Shown here one piece after another: positions 51,142-59,292 of a stretch of 64,000 bases of DNA; position 1 is the stretch's first letter; every line of letters starts with the position of its first letter. Made by a program: the position numbers and the translations under genes. The stretch is from Bog-473 sp963764305 (GTDB taxonomy: Bacteria > Actinomycetota > Acidimicrobiia > Acidimicrobiales > RAAP-2), in the NCBI GenBank assembly GCA_963764305.1, contig CAVXSD010000001.1:511604-575603 (forward strand), read 5' to 3'. Under the pieces are notes generated by a model, which was not told where the DNA came from, searched no databases, and saw only the letters and a program-made list of their open reading frames with translations.

Positions 51142-52301
51142 GGTCGCTCCCGGCCCAGGAGCAGCACATCACAGAACAAGGCGCCGGAGCCCCCGTTCGA
51201 GCAGAGGGCGACTTCCGCTCCGGCGACCTGGTTGGTGGTGCACCGGCCGCGCAGCTGCTCCACTGCTCGGATGACCCGCTGCAGCTGCTGCGCACTGATC
51301 CCCGGATGGCTGAACGACATGGTCCCGCCATCCGTCGTGACGGGGAGTTGGGCGCCGGGGGCGATGTTGCCGTCCTCGACGAAGTGTCCACCTTCACCGG
51401 GAGGGCAGAACCCGAAGGCTTCCAGCTGTCGGATGATCTCGAACGAGAACGGGTCGTAGAGCTCGGCGACGTCGACAGAAGCCGGCGTCAGCCCCGCCGT
51501 CGCGAAGGCCCGCTTGGCCGCGCCGGCGCCCACCATCCCGGCCACATCGGCGTCGGCCCGGGGCTGGAAGTCCCACACGGGGGCGACCGTGTAGGCCGGC
51601 CCGAAGGAGTCACTTGCACCACCGAGGATCCAGACGGGTGCCGCGCATTCGCGTGCCCGCTCGGCGGTCACGAGCACGATGCCGCAACCGCCCTCCGAGG
51701 TCATGGCGCAGTCCAACAGGTGAAACGGGTCGGCGATCATGCGTGAGGCCAGAATGTCGGCGGGCGAGAACGGGCCCCGGTCGTGGTATACGGCTTCTGG
51801 ATTCTCGTGTCCGTTCGTGCGGAGGGTGGCCGCCACGGTGGCCAGCTGTTCGGGCGTGGTTCCGTACCGGAGCATGTGACGGCGGGCCATCAGGGCGAAT
51901 TCGGCCGCGGTGAACAGTCCGTACCCGACCACGAGCTCGTTCGTCGGCCGGGTCCACGGTGCGGTCGAGGTCCGGTCGACGTGGATGCCGGCCCCTCCCG
52001 CGGCGACCAGCACGACGTCGCACTGGCCGGTCGTGATCAGGGCGGCGGCATCCAGGAGTGTCGGGATCCCCAACGAGCTCGGTCGCCGGGTGCAGGGGCC
52101 GAGCCCGAGCTCCATGACGATGTCTGCCGAGGCCGGACCGACGACGCCGTCGACGTCGTGCGGCGGGATTCCGGCATCGGCGAGCGCGCCCAGTGCGCCG
52201 GCAAGCGCGATCGAGGCCGAGTCGTGGTCCGGAAGGTGTCGCGCCTGCACGGTGTTGTGGACACCGGCGATGGCGACACCTTCAAACGGGTGTGCGGGCA
52301 C
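51138..52301 (-). CDS. Thiolase-fold protein (SCP-x/Ltp2-like), possible retro-aldolase
   Basis: 387 residues, start GTG. The thiolase superfamily fold reads GVAIAGVHNTVQARHLPDHDSASIALAGALGALADAGIPPHDVDGVVG, then LGIPTLLDAAALITTGQCDVVLVAAGGAGI, VDVAELYDPFSFEIIRQLEAFGFCPPGEGG and TMSFSHPGISAQQLQRVIRAVEQLRG. Where thiolases have a nucleophilic Cys, this one has RRPSSLGIP, with no Cys; SxP-H is kept near the C-terminus (SHPG). Loss of the Cys plus a DUF35 partner is the pattern of Ltp2-type retro-aldolases of sterol side-chain breakdown, so C-C cleavage by retro-aldol is more likely than thiolysis. First gene of the operon, 30 bp after the GntR gene on the same strand. Confidence 0.82.
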   Translation of the reverse strand: MPAHPFEGVAIAGVHNTVQARHLPDHDSASIALAGALGALADAGIPPHDVDGVVGPASADIVMELGLGPCTRRPSSLGIPTLLDAAALITTGQCDVVLVAAGGAGIHVDRTSTAPWTRPTNELVVGYGLFTAAEFALMARRHMLRYGTTPEQLATVAATLRTNGHENPEAVYHDRGPFSPADILASRMIADPFHLLDCAMTSEGGCGIVLVTAERARECAAPVWILGGASDSFGPAYTVAPVWDFQPRADADVAGMVGAGAAKRAFATAGLTPASVDVAELYDPFSFEIIRQLEAFGFCPPGEGGHFVEDGNIAPGAQLPVTTDGGTMSFSHPGISAQQLQRVIRAVEQLRGRCTTNQVAGAEVALCSNGGSGALFCDVLLLGRERP

Positions 52302-52331
52302 GTGAGAGGTGGGCGCTCGACTTCTCGGCCG

Positions 52332-53060
52332 TCAGGCCGTGACTTCCACCGACTCGAACAGAGAGCGCTCCCGGAAGAGCTGTGCGACCTTGTTTCCCAC
52401 GTTCCGCATCATCTTGACGTACTCGGCGGATGCCTTGTCCCCGTCCCCCTGCTTCATCGCCCGGGCGATGGCGGCAAGCCCCCGACTCTCCACCTCCACC
52501 GCCTCGGGAACCTCTTCGAAGAAATTGCCGGGCACCAGTGCAGACATGGCTCGGAGCGCCACGTTGATGCGGGGCGATGCCGCACCCTTCACGATCAGCC
52601 CGTGAAAGGCGATCGACAGGTCGTAGTGTTCCTCCGCCGTTGTGGCCCGCGCGAACTGTGCCTGGATGGCGCCGAGTTGCTCGGGGAGGTCGTCGGCGGC
52701 ACGCGCCAACGCACGCTTCGCTGCGAACCCGTAGATCAATCCGAACAACTCGTAATGATCGTGCACGGTTGGCTCGTCGAGCGTGTTGATGAAGGCGCCG
52801 CGGTGCATCTCGTTCGTGACCCATCCCTCGCGCTCCAGCACGATGAGTGCTTCGCGCACAGGTATCCGGCTGACGCCCAGCTCCTGGGCGATGGCATCCT
52901 GGGGCACCCGCATGCCGGGCCGCAGCTCGCCCTCGAAGATCAAGCGCCGAATGTAGGACGCGATGTGCTCCCCGCTCGGTGTGCGGACGATCTTGGCCTC
53001 GCGCTCTCCGTTCGACCGCACCTTGGCAGCAGTACGGGAGCTGTCAGTGGGCGATGGCAT
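52332..53060 (-). CDS. GntR-family regulator with FCD domain
   Basis: 242 residues. The winged helix is SGEHIASYIRRLIFEGELRPGMRVPQDAIAQELGVSRIPVREALIVLEREGWVTNEMHRGAFI (about 29-91). The all-helical FCD effector domain holds LSIAFHGLIVKGAASPRINVALRAMSAL, with the His of a metal/acid-binding site. FCD regulators usually bind short GTATAC-type palindromes and respond to carboxylic acids or acyl-CoAs. Its ATG abuts one copy of the 19-bp motif and another copy is 115 bp further up, so autoregulation is probable and it is the best candidate for the island regulator. A TAAGAT placed 7 bases before the ATG suggests leaderless transcription. Confidence 0.88.
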   Translation of the reverse strand: MPSPTDSSRTAAKVRSNGEREAKIVRTPSGEHIASYIRRLIFEGELRPGMRVPQDAIAQELGVSRIPVREALIVLEREGWVTNEMHRGAFINTLDEPTVHDHYELFGLIYGFAAKRALARAADDLPEQLGAIQAQFARATTAEEHYDLSIAFHGLIVKGAASPRINVALRAMSALVPGNFFEEVPEAVEVESRGLAAIARAMKQGDGDKASAEYVKMMRNVGNKVAQLFRERSLFESVEVTA

Positions 53061-53078
53061 ACGTATATCTTATGCGAC
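53060..53078 (+). promoter_or_regulatory. 19-bp dyad motif, copy 4, at the GntR start codon
   Basis: TACGTATATCTTATGCGAC starts at the first base of the GntR start codon and covers the TAAGAT -10 box on the minus strand. Binding here would shut off the GntR-thiolase-DUF35-NIPSNAP transcript. Confidence 0.65.
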
Positions 53079-53174
53079 TTCGGATCCCAACCGGTGTTCT
53101 CCCCTGGCGCCGGGCTGGCCAGATGGCGCCTGCAGGTGCACCGAACGGGCGAATCCAGGCCCTGGGAACCGAAG

Positions 53175-53193
53175 ACATGATAAAATATACAAT
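53175..53193 (-). promoter_or_regulatory. 19-bp dyad motif, copy 5
   Basis: Reads ATTGTATATTTTATCATGT on the minus strand. It lies between the GntR gene and the divergent acyl-CoA dehydrogenase, so it probably controls the latter. Confidence 0.6.
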
Positions 53194-53280
53194 CTGACGT
53201 GTGGGGACACTTGGCCGAGGTGCTGTGGGCAATGACCGAAGGTTGGGTCGACCCGGTGGGCGACCGCAGGGAGGGGACGA

Positions 53281-54640
53281 GTGGCCCCGACGGGCCGCGG
53301 CCACGGGTCGTCTGAGGCGATGACGGAGTCGTACCCGGCCGCCGGTCCCGTCGACGACGACACGGGGAGCCTCGTGTCCCTGCCAGCGGACGCCGGCGTC
53401 GACGAGGTCGTCGAGGCCGTACGAGGCTGGATTGCATCGTCGGTGCCCCCGGCATGGGTCGAGGCGGGACGTCGGGGTGGGCCGGCCGCGGTGCGAGAGG
53501 TCAGGACCAGGGCCGAGTACGAAGCGTGGTACCCCGTCTTCGGCCGATCCGGGCTCGTGGCCGCCACCTGGCCGCGCGCCTACGGCGGGCTCGATCTCTC
53601 TCCGGAGGCGGCCCGGCGGGTCGAGCAGGAGCTCGGACCGTTCAACCTCGGGCGCCTGAACCCCCTCGGGCTCAACCTGGCGGCTCCCGCCCTGTTCGCG
53701 CACGGGACCGAGGAGCAACGGCTTCGCTTTCTCCCTCCGATCGTCCGCAACGAGGAGGTCTGGTGCCAGCTCTTCAGCGAGCCGGGCGCCGGTTCCGACC
53801 TTGCCTCCCTGGCCACCAGGGCCGAGCGCGACGGCGATGACTGGGTCGTCACCGGTCAGAAGGTGTGGACCACGTGGGCGCACGTCTCGGACTGGGCCGT
53901 GCTCCTGGCGCGCACCGACCTCGAGGTGCCCAAGCGCCAGGGGCTGACGTACTTCCTCATCGATCTCCACCAGCCGGGTGTCGAGGTGCGCCCGCTGCGC
54001 CACTTGGGTGGTGAGGTCGACTTCAACGAGGTGTTTCTCGAACGCGGCCCGGGTCCCCGACGCCTGCAGGGTCGGCGCCGTGGGCGCCGGGTGGAAGGTC
54101 GCCAACTCCACGCTGTCGGGGGAACGCCAGATGGTGTCGGGCGCGGGGTCGGGTGGTGTGGACCGCATCGGAGGCTCCGGTGTCGGCCATCTCATCCGGT
54201 TGGCGCGGCGCCGGAGCACCGAAGGCGGCGCAGGGGGCTGGGACGATCCCGTGCGCCGCGACGAGATCGTCCGTCTCTACTGCGAGGAGCGCGTCCGGGA
54301 ATGGACCAACCAACGAGTGCGCAGCCGGGCCCGCGCCGGACGCCCTCCCGGCCCGGAGAGCTCGGTGGGCAAGGTGCATCAGGGTGAGCTGAACCAGCGC
54401 ATCCAGCTGGCGGCCACGTCCGTCTTGGGCATGGGGGCGACCGCCTGGGCGGGGGAACCGGGGGACTACGCCGCCTCGCTGCCCTACGAGGTCCGGGGCA
54501 TGCTGCGCAGCCGGGCCAACACGATCGAGGGTGGCACGACCGAGATCAACAAGAACATCCTCGGCGAGCGTGTGCTCGGCTTGCCCCGTGAGCCGGACCC
54601 GTACGCGTCGCAGCCCTGGCGGGAGGTGCCGCGCAGTTGA
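53281..54640 (+). pseudogene. Acyl-CoA dehydrogenase, interrupted by a frameshift
   Basis: The first frame gives WYPVFGRSGLVAATWPRAYGGLDLSPEAARRVEQELGPFN...FLPPIVRNEEVWCQLFSEPGAGSDLASLATRAERDGDDWVVTGQKVWTTWAHVSDWAVLLARTD...GGEVDFNEVFLE, the N-terminal and middle domains of FadE proteins. After position about 54046 homology moves one frame to ARVPDACRVGAVGAGWKVANSTLSGERQMVSG and on to MLRSRANTIEGGTTEINKNILGERVLGLPREP, the C-terminal domain. One extra base (or two missing) is enough, so the damage is recent, or a sequencing error. Repaired, it would be about 450 residues (from GTG, or ATG at 53320). The stop overlaps the TTG of the next hydratase (TTGA). Confidence 0.8.
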
Positions 54641-55455
54641 GCCCGTACTCCACGCTCCTCGTCGAACGCGACGGACCGGTCGGATGGCTCGTCTTCGATC
54701 GGCCGGGGTCGGGCAACGCCATGGATGCCGTCATGCTCGACGAGCTGGAGGAGGCCTGGCGCGAGTTGGACCAGGATCCCGCTGTCCGGGTCATCGTGAA
54801 CACCGGTGCGGGCGCCACGTTCCAGACCGGACTCGATGTCGTCCAGCTCAGCCGGGATCCCGATGCCCTGCGCAAGCAGTCCGGCCGCACGCGCCACGCC
54901 GAGCTGCGCTTGACGTCGTGGCAGAACGCAGTGTGGAAGCCGGTCATCGCGGCCGTGAACGGGATGTGCGTCGGCGGCGGCCTGCACTTCGTCGCCGATG
55001 CCGACATCGTGCTGGCATCGTCCGATGCCACGTTCCTCGATACCCACGTGTCGGTGGGACAGGTGGCGGCCTACGAGCTGATCGGCCTGGCCCGGCGGAT
55101 GCCCTTCGAGGCGGTGCTGCGCATGGCCCTGGTCGGACGGCACGAGCGCATGACGGCCGACCGCGCGCTGGCGCTCGGCATGATCAGCCAGGTGGTCGAT
55201 CCGCCCGAACGCCTGCGCGAGGAGGCGCAGACGTTGGCCGAGAAGATCGCCCGCAATTCGCCCGCCGCCATGGCGGCCACGAAGCGGGCGCTGTGGGGAG
55301 CCCTCGAGCACGGGCTCACGGACGCCTGCAAGGCCGGAGCGGTGGAGCTGGTCTCCATGTGGGGCCATCCCGACCAGGTCGAGGGGCCCGCAGCCTTCGC
55401 CGAGAAGCGCGGAGCCGCGCTGGGCCGCACCGACGGCCGCAGAACCCACCCCTGA
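54637..55455 (+). CDS. Enoyl-CoA hydratase/isomerase family protein
   Basis: 272 residues from a TTG that overlaps the dehydrogenase stop. Crotonase motifs: VGWLVFDRPGSGNAMDAVMLDEL, VIVNTGAGATFQTGLDVVQL, VNGMCVGGGLHFVADADIVLASSDATFLDTHVSVGQVAAYELIGLARRMPFEAVLRMALVGRHERM. From the HVSVG segment to near the end it is identical at DNA level to the next gene, but just after that repeat a 1-bp difference changes frame, giving the tail GAALGRTDGRRTHP. Acts on an unsaturated acyl-CoA in the same pathway as the dehydrogenase. Third expressed unit downstream of motif copy 5. Confidence 0.85.
   Translation: MSPYSTLLVERDGPVGWLVFDRPGSGNAMDAVMLDELEEAWRELDQDPAVRVIVNTGAGATFQTGLDVVQLSRDPDALRKQSGRTRHAELRLTSWQNAVWKPVIAAVNGMCVGGGLHFVADADIVLASSDATFLDTHVSVGQVAAYELIGLARRMPFEAVLRMALVGRHERMTADRALALGMISQVVDPPERLREEAQTLAEKIARNSPAAMAATKRALWGALEHGLTDACKAGAVELVSMWGHPDQVEGPAAFAEKRGAALGRTDGRRTHP
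55043..55411 (+). repeat. 369-bp perfect direct repeat, copy A
   Basis: Identical base for base to 55894-56262, offset 851 bp. It covers the 3' half of the first hydratase gene, from the CCCACGTGTCGGTGGG codons to AAGCGCG. The 5' halves of the two genes are clearly diverged, so the identity is due to recent conversion or partial duplication. Confidence 0.95.
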
Positions 55456-55493
55456 ATGGTGAGACCGAGAAGCGACGAGAGGGACTGGCAACG

Positions 55494-56303
55494 ATGTATG
55501 AAACGCTGAAGATCGAGCGCCACGGCCCGGTGGGCTGGTTGATCAACAATCGCCCGGAGCGCCTCAATGCCATGAACAACGCAATGCGCGAGGAGTTCGC
55601 CGAGGCGTGGAAGGAGTTGGACGCCGATCCCGCGGTGCGCGTCATCGTGCACACCGGGGAGGGCAAGGCCTTCCAGACGGGTGTCGACGTGATCGAGATC
55701 GCATCCGACGGGATCGGGTTCGAGCGCTATCGCGAGTCGAGCGAGAAGTTCGACTTCCACTTCACGTCCTGGCACAACGACGTGTGGAAGCCCGTCATCA
55801 CGGCCGTGAACGGGATCTGCGCCGGCGGGGGATTCCATTGGATCGCCGACGCCGACATCGTGATCGCGGCGTCCGACGCCACGTTCCTCGACCCCCACGT
55901 GTCGGTGGGACAGGTGGCGGCCTACGAGCTGATCGGCCTGGCCCGGCGGATGCCCTTCGAGGCGGTGCTGCGCATGGCCCTGGTCGGACGGCACGAGCGC
56001 ATGACGGCCGACCGCGCGCTGGCGCTCGGCATGATCAGCCAGGTGGTCGATCCGCCCGAACGCCTGCGCGAGGAGGCGCAGACGTTGGCCGAGAAGATCG
56101 CCCGCAATTCGCCCGCCGCCATGGCGGCCACGAAGCGGGCGCTGTGGGGAGCCCTCGAGCACGGGCTCACGGACGCCTGCAAGGCCGGAGCGGTGGAGCT
56201 GGTCTCCATGTGGGGCCATCCCGACCAGGTCGAGGGGCCCGCAGCCTTCGCCGAGAAGCGCGAACCGCGCTGGGCCACCATCGAGGGGTCCGCAACTCCT
56301 TGA
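55494..56303 (+). CDS. Enoyl-CoA hydratase/isomerase family protein, paralogue
   Basis: 269 residues. VGWLINNRPERLNAMNNAMREEF, VIVHTGEGKAFQTGVDVIEI, VNGICAGGGFHWIADADIVIAASDATFLDPHVSVGQVAAYE. The N-terminal half differs from the gene upstream at many positions, while the C-terminal half is identical until the tail, which here reads EKREPRWATIEGSATP and looks like the undisturbed end. ATG chosen at MYETLKIERHG, 38 bp after the preceding stop. Adjacent paralogues may act on different chain forms of one substrate, but conversion has made half of each protein the same. Confidence 0.88.
   Translation: MYETLKIERHGPVGWLINNRPERLNAMNNAMREEFAEAWKELDADPAVRVIVHTGEGKAFQTGVDVIEIASDGIGFERYRESSEKFDFHFTSWHNDVWKPVITAVNGICAGGGFHWIADADIVIAASDATFLDPHVSVGQVAAYELIGLARRMPFEAVLRMALVGRHERMTADRALALGMISQVVDPPERLREEAQTLAEKIARNSPAAMAATKRALWGALEHGLTDACKAGAVELVSMWGHPDQVEGPAAFAEKREPRWATIEGSATP
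55894..56262 (+). repeat. 369-bp perfect direct repeat, copy B
   Basis: Second copy of the repeat at 55043-55411, within the 3' half of the second hydratase gene. Recombination between the copies would delete 851 bp and leave one chimeric hydratase gene. Confidence 0.95.
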
Positions 56304-56334
56304 GCCGGGACTCCGCCCTGGTCGAACGCCCCAC

Positions 56335-57624
56335 GTGACCGACATCCCCGCGGCCGAGCTCTGGCGACGCGTGGCCCTGGTCTCGGGTATCGACGCCACG
56401 TACGGGGCGCCCTTCGGTGCCCTCGAGGTCGTGCCGATGTCCGGTGCCGTGGCAACGCTGTGCGCGGCGGCGCACCAGAGGGTCCACGGTGCCCGCGCCG
56501 CGGCGCACCGGGGTGATGGCGTGTTCTGGCTGCCGGGGCCCGGGCGCGAGCGGTGCCGCACGATCGAGGCGGACTCGGCCGAGGCGTTGGTGGCCGCTGT
56601 CCCCGCACTGTCGTCCGCAGGGGAAGTGGAGATTCGCTTCACCCTGGACCCGGATCAGCCGGTCGAGAGTTTCGTCCCGCCGCCCCCGGCACCCGATGAC
56701 AACTGGGTCGAGCCGGCCGAAGACACGGTGGAGGCAGTGGGCGCCGCCTCCAATTTGGTCCTGCTGGCCGGTCCCGGCGTCGTGGAGCACCGCTCCGTGC
56801 CGGGCCTGCACGACCTGGCCGTGTCGGCCGGGGTCGGCGTCCTGAACACCTGGGGTGCGAAGGGGGTGTTCGATTGGCGGAGCCGGCACCACCTGGCGAC
56901 GATCGGCCTGCAGGCCGACGACTTCGTGCTGAGCGGGCTCGACCAGGCCGACCTGATCATCGCGACGGGGCTCGACCACGCCGAGTCCCCGGACGACCGC
57001 TGGCGGCTCGCCCCCGCCGTCACGATCCCTCCCGCCGGCCTGGCCCCCCTCGCCGAACGGATTGATCACACTGGCCGCGTGCCGTTGACCTTGCCGCCGC
57101 TGCGGGCCCGCCTGGCGGAGGTGACGCAGCGGGGATGGGCTGCGGGGACCCAGCCGCTGGCGCCGAGCCGCGCCACCATGCACTATGCGGAACAGGTGGC
57201 CGGCGGTGCGCTGGTCGCGGCCGACGCCGGCGCCGCCGGCTTCTGGGTGGCGCGCACGCTCGGCACGACCCGGCTCGGGGCGGTGATCGTCCCGTCGACG
57301 TCCTCTCCGGGATTCGCCGCCGCCTGCGTGGCGGTCTCGCTGCTCCGTCACCCTGGCCGTCCGGCCCTGGCCGTGATCGACCTCGCCCACGCCGAGGCGA
57401 CGGCCGCGGTCGCCTCTGCGGCGGCGACGCTGGGGATCCGTGTTCCGGTCGAGGCCTGGGACCCCGACGGCGCCCGTCTCGATGCCGATGCCCATCGGGA
57501 GCGGCTGCGCCGGTTGCTCCTCGGCGGGGTCCCGGCAGGGAACGGGCTGTGCACCCTGGCGACCGACCCGCGTCAGCTGTCGGAGATGATCGAGGTGGCC
57601 GGGCCGATCGTGGCCTGGACCTGA
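56335..57624 (+). CDS. ThDP-enzyme-like protein lacking key cofactor motifs
   Basis: 429 residues from GTG. The layout matches thiamine-diphosphate enzymes such as acetolactate-synthase-like proteins: a PYR-like start (AAELWRRVALVSGIDATYGAPFGALEVVP), a central domain (LVLLAGPGVVEHRSVPGLHDLAVSAGVGVLNTWGAKGVFDWRSRHHLATIGLQADDFVLSGLDQADLIIATGLD) and a PP-like end (MHYAEQVAGGALVAADAGAAGFWVARTLG...SSPGFAAACVAVSLL). It is short (usual length about 550); I do not see the catalytic Glu of the PYR domain or the GDG-N metal/diphosphate motif at the PP domain. It may be a degenerate, non-catalytic or regulatory member. Downstream of the hydratase pair by 31 bp, so co-transcribed. Confidence 0.62.
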   Translation: MTDIPAAELWRRVALVSGIDATYGAPFGALEVVPMSGAVATLCAAAHQRVHGARAAAHRGDGVFWLPGPGRERCRTIEADSAEALVAAVPALSSAGEVEIRFTLDPDQPVESFVPPPPAPDDNWVEPAEDTVEAVGAASNLVLLAGPGVVEHRSVPGLHDLAVSAGVGVLNTWGAKGVFDWRSRHHLATIGLQADDFVLSGLDQADLIIATGLDHAESPDDRWRLAPAVTIPPAGLAPLAERIDHTGRVPLTLPPLRARLAEVTQRGWAAGTQPLAPSRATMHYAEQVAGGALVAADAGAAGFWVARTLGTTRLGAVIVPSTSSPGFAAACVAVSLLRHPGRPALAVIDLAHAEATAAVASAAATLGIRVPVEAWDPDGARLDADAHRERLRRLLLGGVPAGNGLCTLATDPRQLSEMIEVAGPIVAWT

Positions 57625-57667
57625 GGCAGACGTTCCACGACGGCCTGGGCCCCGTCGGAGCGGGAGC

Positions 57668-59272
57668 TCACCCGGCGAGCTGGGCCCGCAGCTCGAACTT
57701 CATGACCTTGCCCGTGGGATTCAGGGGGAGCGAGTCCACGATGCGGACGGAACGCGGCACCTTGAAATTCGCCATGTGGTCCCGGCACCAGGCCACGACC
57801 TCGTCCGGGTCGACGTCCTGGCCGGGACGCGGGACGACGAAGGCGACACCGACCTCCCCCAGCCGTTCATCGGGGATGCCGACGACGGCCACCTGGCCCA
57901 CCTGGGGATGCCCGGCCATGATGCCTTCGATCTCGGCCGGATAGGCGTTGAAGCCGCCGACGATGTACATGTCCTTCTTCCGGTCCGTGATCCGCAGGTT
58001 GCCGTCGTGGCCCAGAACGCCGATGTCCCCCGTGCGGAGCCACCCATCCTCGTCGATCGCCTCCTTCGTCGCCGCCGGGTCCTCGAAGTACTCCTTCATG
58101 ACGTTGAACCCCTGGACCAGGATCTCGCCCGGGTCACCCGGGGCCACGGAATTGCCCTCGGCGTCCACGATGCGCACGCTCACTCCGGGGAGAGGTCGTC
58201 CCACGGTGGTGGCGATCACCTCGGGCGGGTCGTCGTGGCGGCACATGCTGACCGTGCCCGTCGTCTCGGTCAGGCCGTAGCCGGTCACCACGGTCTCGAA
58301 ACGCAGGTCGGCGCGCATACGGCGGATCACGTCCACGGGGACGGTGGCGGCTCCGGTCACCGAGAGGCGCAGGGAGGACAGGTCGAACGACGCGAATTCC
58401 GGATGGTTGAGGATCGACTGAAAGACGGTCGGCGGCCCGGGCAGCATGGTGATCCGCTCCGCCGCCACGCGCTCCATCACCGGCACGACGTCGAAGACGG
58501 CGTGGGGGAGCATGGTGGCTCCCCGCAGCACGCAGGCCAGCACCCCGGACTTCAGCCCGGCCGTGTGGAAGAACGGGTAGACCACGAGGTACCGGTCGCC
58601 TCGCCGTAGGCCGACCAGTTCGGACCAGGCAAGGTAGGTGCGCACACTGGCGCCGTGCCCCAGCACGGCCCCCTTTGGCTTGCCGGTCGTCCCCGAGGTG
58701 AAGATGATGTCGGAGGCCTCATCCGCCGTCACGGCGGCCCGGCGACGCGTGACCTCCCGCCCGTGGGCGTCGGTGGCCCGGGCGGTGAACTCGGTGAGCG
58801 TCGTGCACCCCGGCCGCGGCGGTCCCTCCAGCACCACGATCTCCTCCAGGCCCTCGAGCCCGGCCACGTCGGCCAGCAAGGCGACCAGGTCGGAGCCGAG
58901 CAGGTCGGTCACGGCGAAGAGCAGGCGCGCGCGGGAGGTGCGCAGCACGTGGCCCGCCTCCTCGCCGCGGTACCTCGTGTTGAGCGGCACCAGCACGGCA
59001 CCGACGGTGTAGACGGCGAAACTGATGATCACCCACGCCGCGCTGTTGGGCGCCCACAGGGCCACGCGGTCGCCGCGCTCGATGCCGCTCGCCACCAGCG
59101 CTCCCGCCACGCGGTCGACGCGTTCGGCCAGGTCCCGGAACGAGAGCCGGGTCGTTCCGTCGACCACAGCCTCGTCGCTGCCGAAGCGGTCCACCGCCTG
59201 CTGGAGCGCCTCGGGGAGCGTCCGCGGCGGCCGATCGCCCGACGCACGGTCTGCTTCGTTTTCGCTCGGCAC
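57668..59272 (-). CDS. Acyl-CoA synthetase (AMP-forming), FadD3-like
   Basis: 534 residues from GTG. P-loop DIIFTSGTTGKPKGAVLGHGASVRTYLAW (about 189-217); VYPFFHTAGLKSGVLACVLRGA; TGYGLTETTGTVSMCRHDDP; GWLRTGDIGVLGHDGNLRITDRKKDMYIVGGFNAYPAEIEGIMAGHP; catalytic lysine in LPLNPTGKVMKFELRAQL. The motifs follow FadD3-type ligases, which activate propanoate side chains of steroid ring remnants; that substrate is a suggestion only. It is transcribed divergently from an enoyl-CoA hydratase with only 19 bp between start codons, filled by the island motif, and has no room for a ribosome binding site, so it is read from a leaderless message. Confidence 0.9.
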   Translation of the reverse strand: MPSENEADRASGDRPPRTLPEALQQAVDRFGSDEAVVDGTTRLSFRDLAERVDRVAGALVASGIERGDRVALWAPNSAAWVIISFAVYTVGAVLVPLNTRYRGEEAGHVLRTSRARLLFAVTDLLGSDLVALLADVAGLEGLEEIVVLEGPPRPGCTTLTEFTARATDAHGREVTRRRAAVTADEASDIIFTSGTTGKPKGAVLGHGASVRTYLAWSELVGLRRGDRYLVVYPFFHTAGLKSGVLACVLRGATMLPHAVFDVVPVMERVAAERITMLPGPPTVFQSILNHPEFASFDLSSLRLSVTGAATVPVDVIRRMRADLRFETVVTGYGLTETTGTVSMCRHDDPPEVIATTVGRPLPGVSVRIVDAEGNSVAPGDPGEILVQGFNVMKEYFEDPAATKEAIDEDGWLRTGDIGVLGHDGNLRITDRKKDMYIVGGFNAYPAEIEGIMAGHPQVGQVAVVGIPDERLGEVGVAFVVPRPGQDVDPDEVVAWCRDHMANFKVPRSVRIVDSLPLNPTGKVMKFELRAQLAG

Positions 59273-59273
59273 G

Positions 59274-59292
59274 GTTGTATATATTATGCGAA
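59274..59292 (+). promoter_or_regulatory. 19-bp dyad motif, copy 6, shared by two divergent leaderless genes
   Basis: GTTGTATATATTATGCGAA. On the minus strand TATATA is 7 bases before the GTG of the synthetase; on the plus strand TATATT is 7 bases before the ATG at 59292 of the hydratase. One site thus contains both -10 boxes. Confidence 0.7.
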
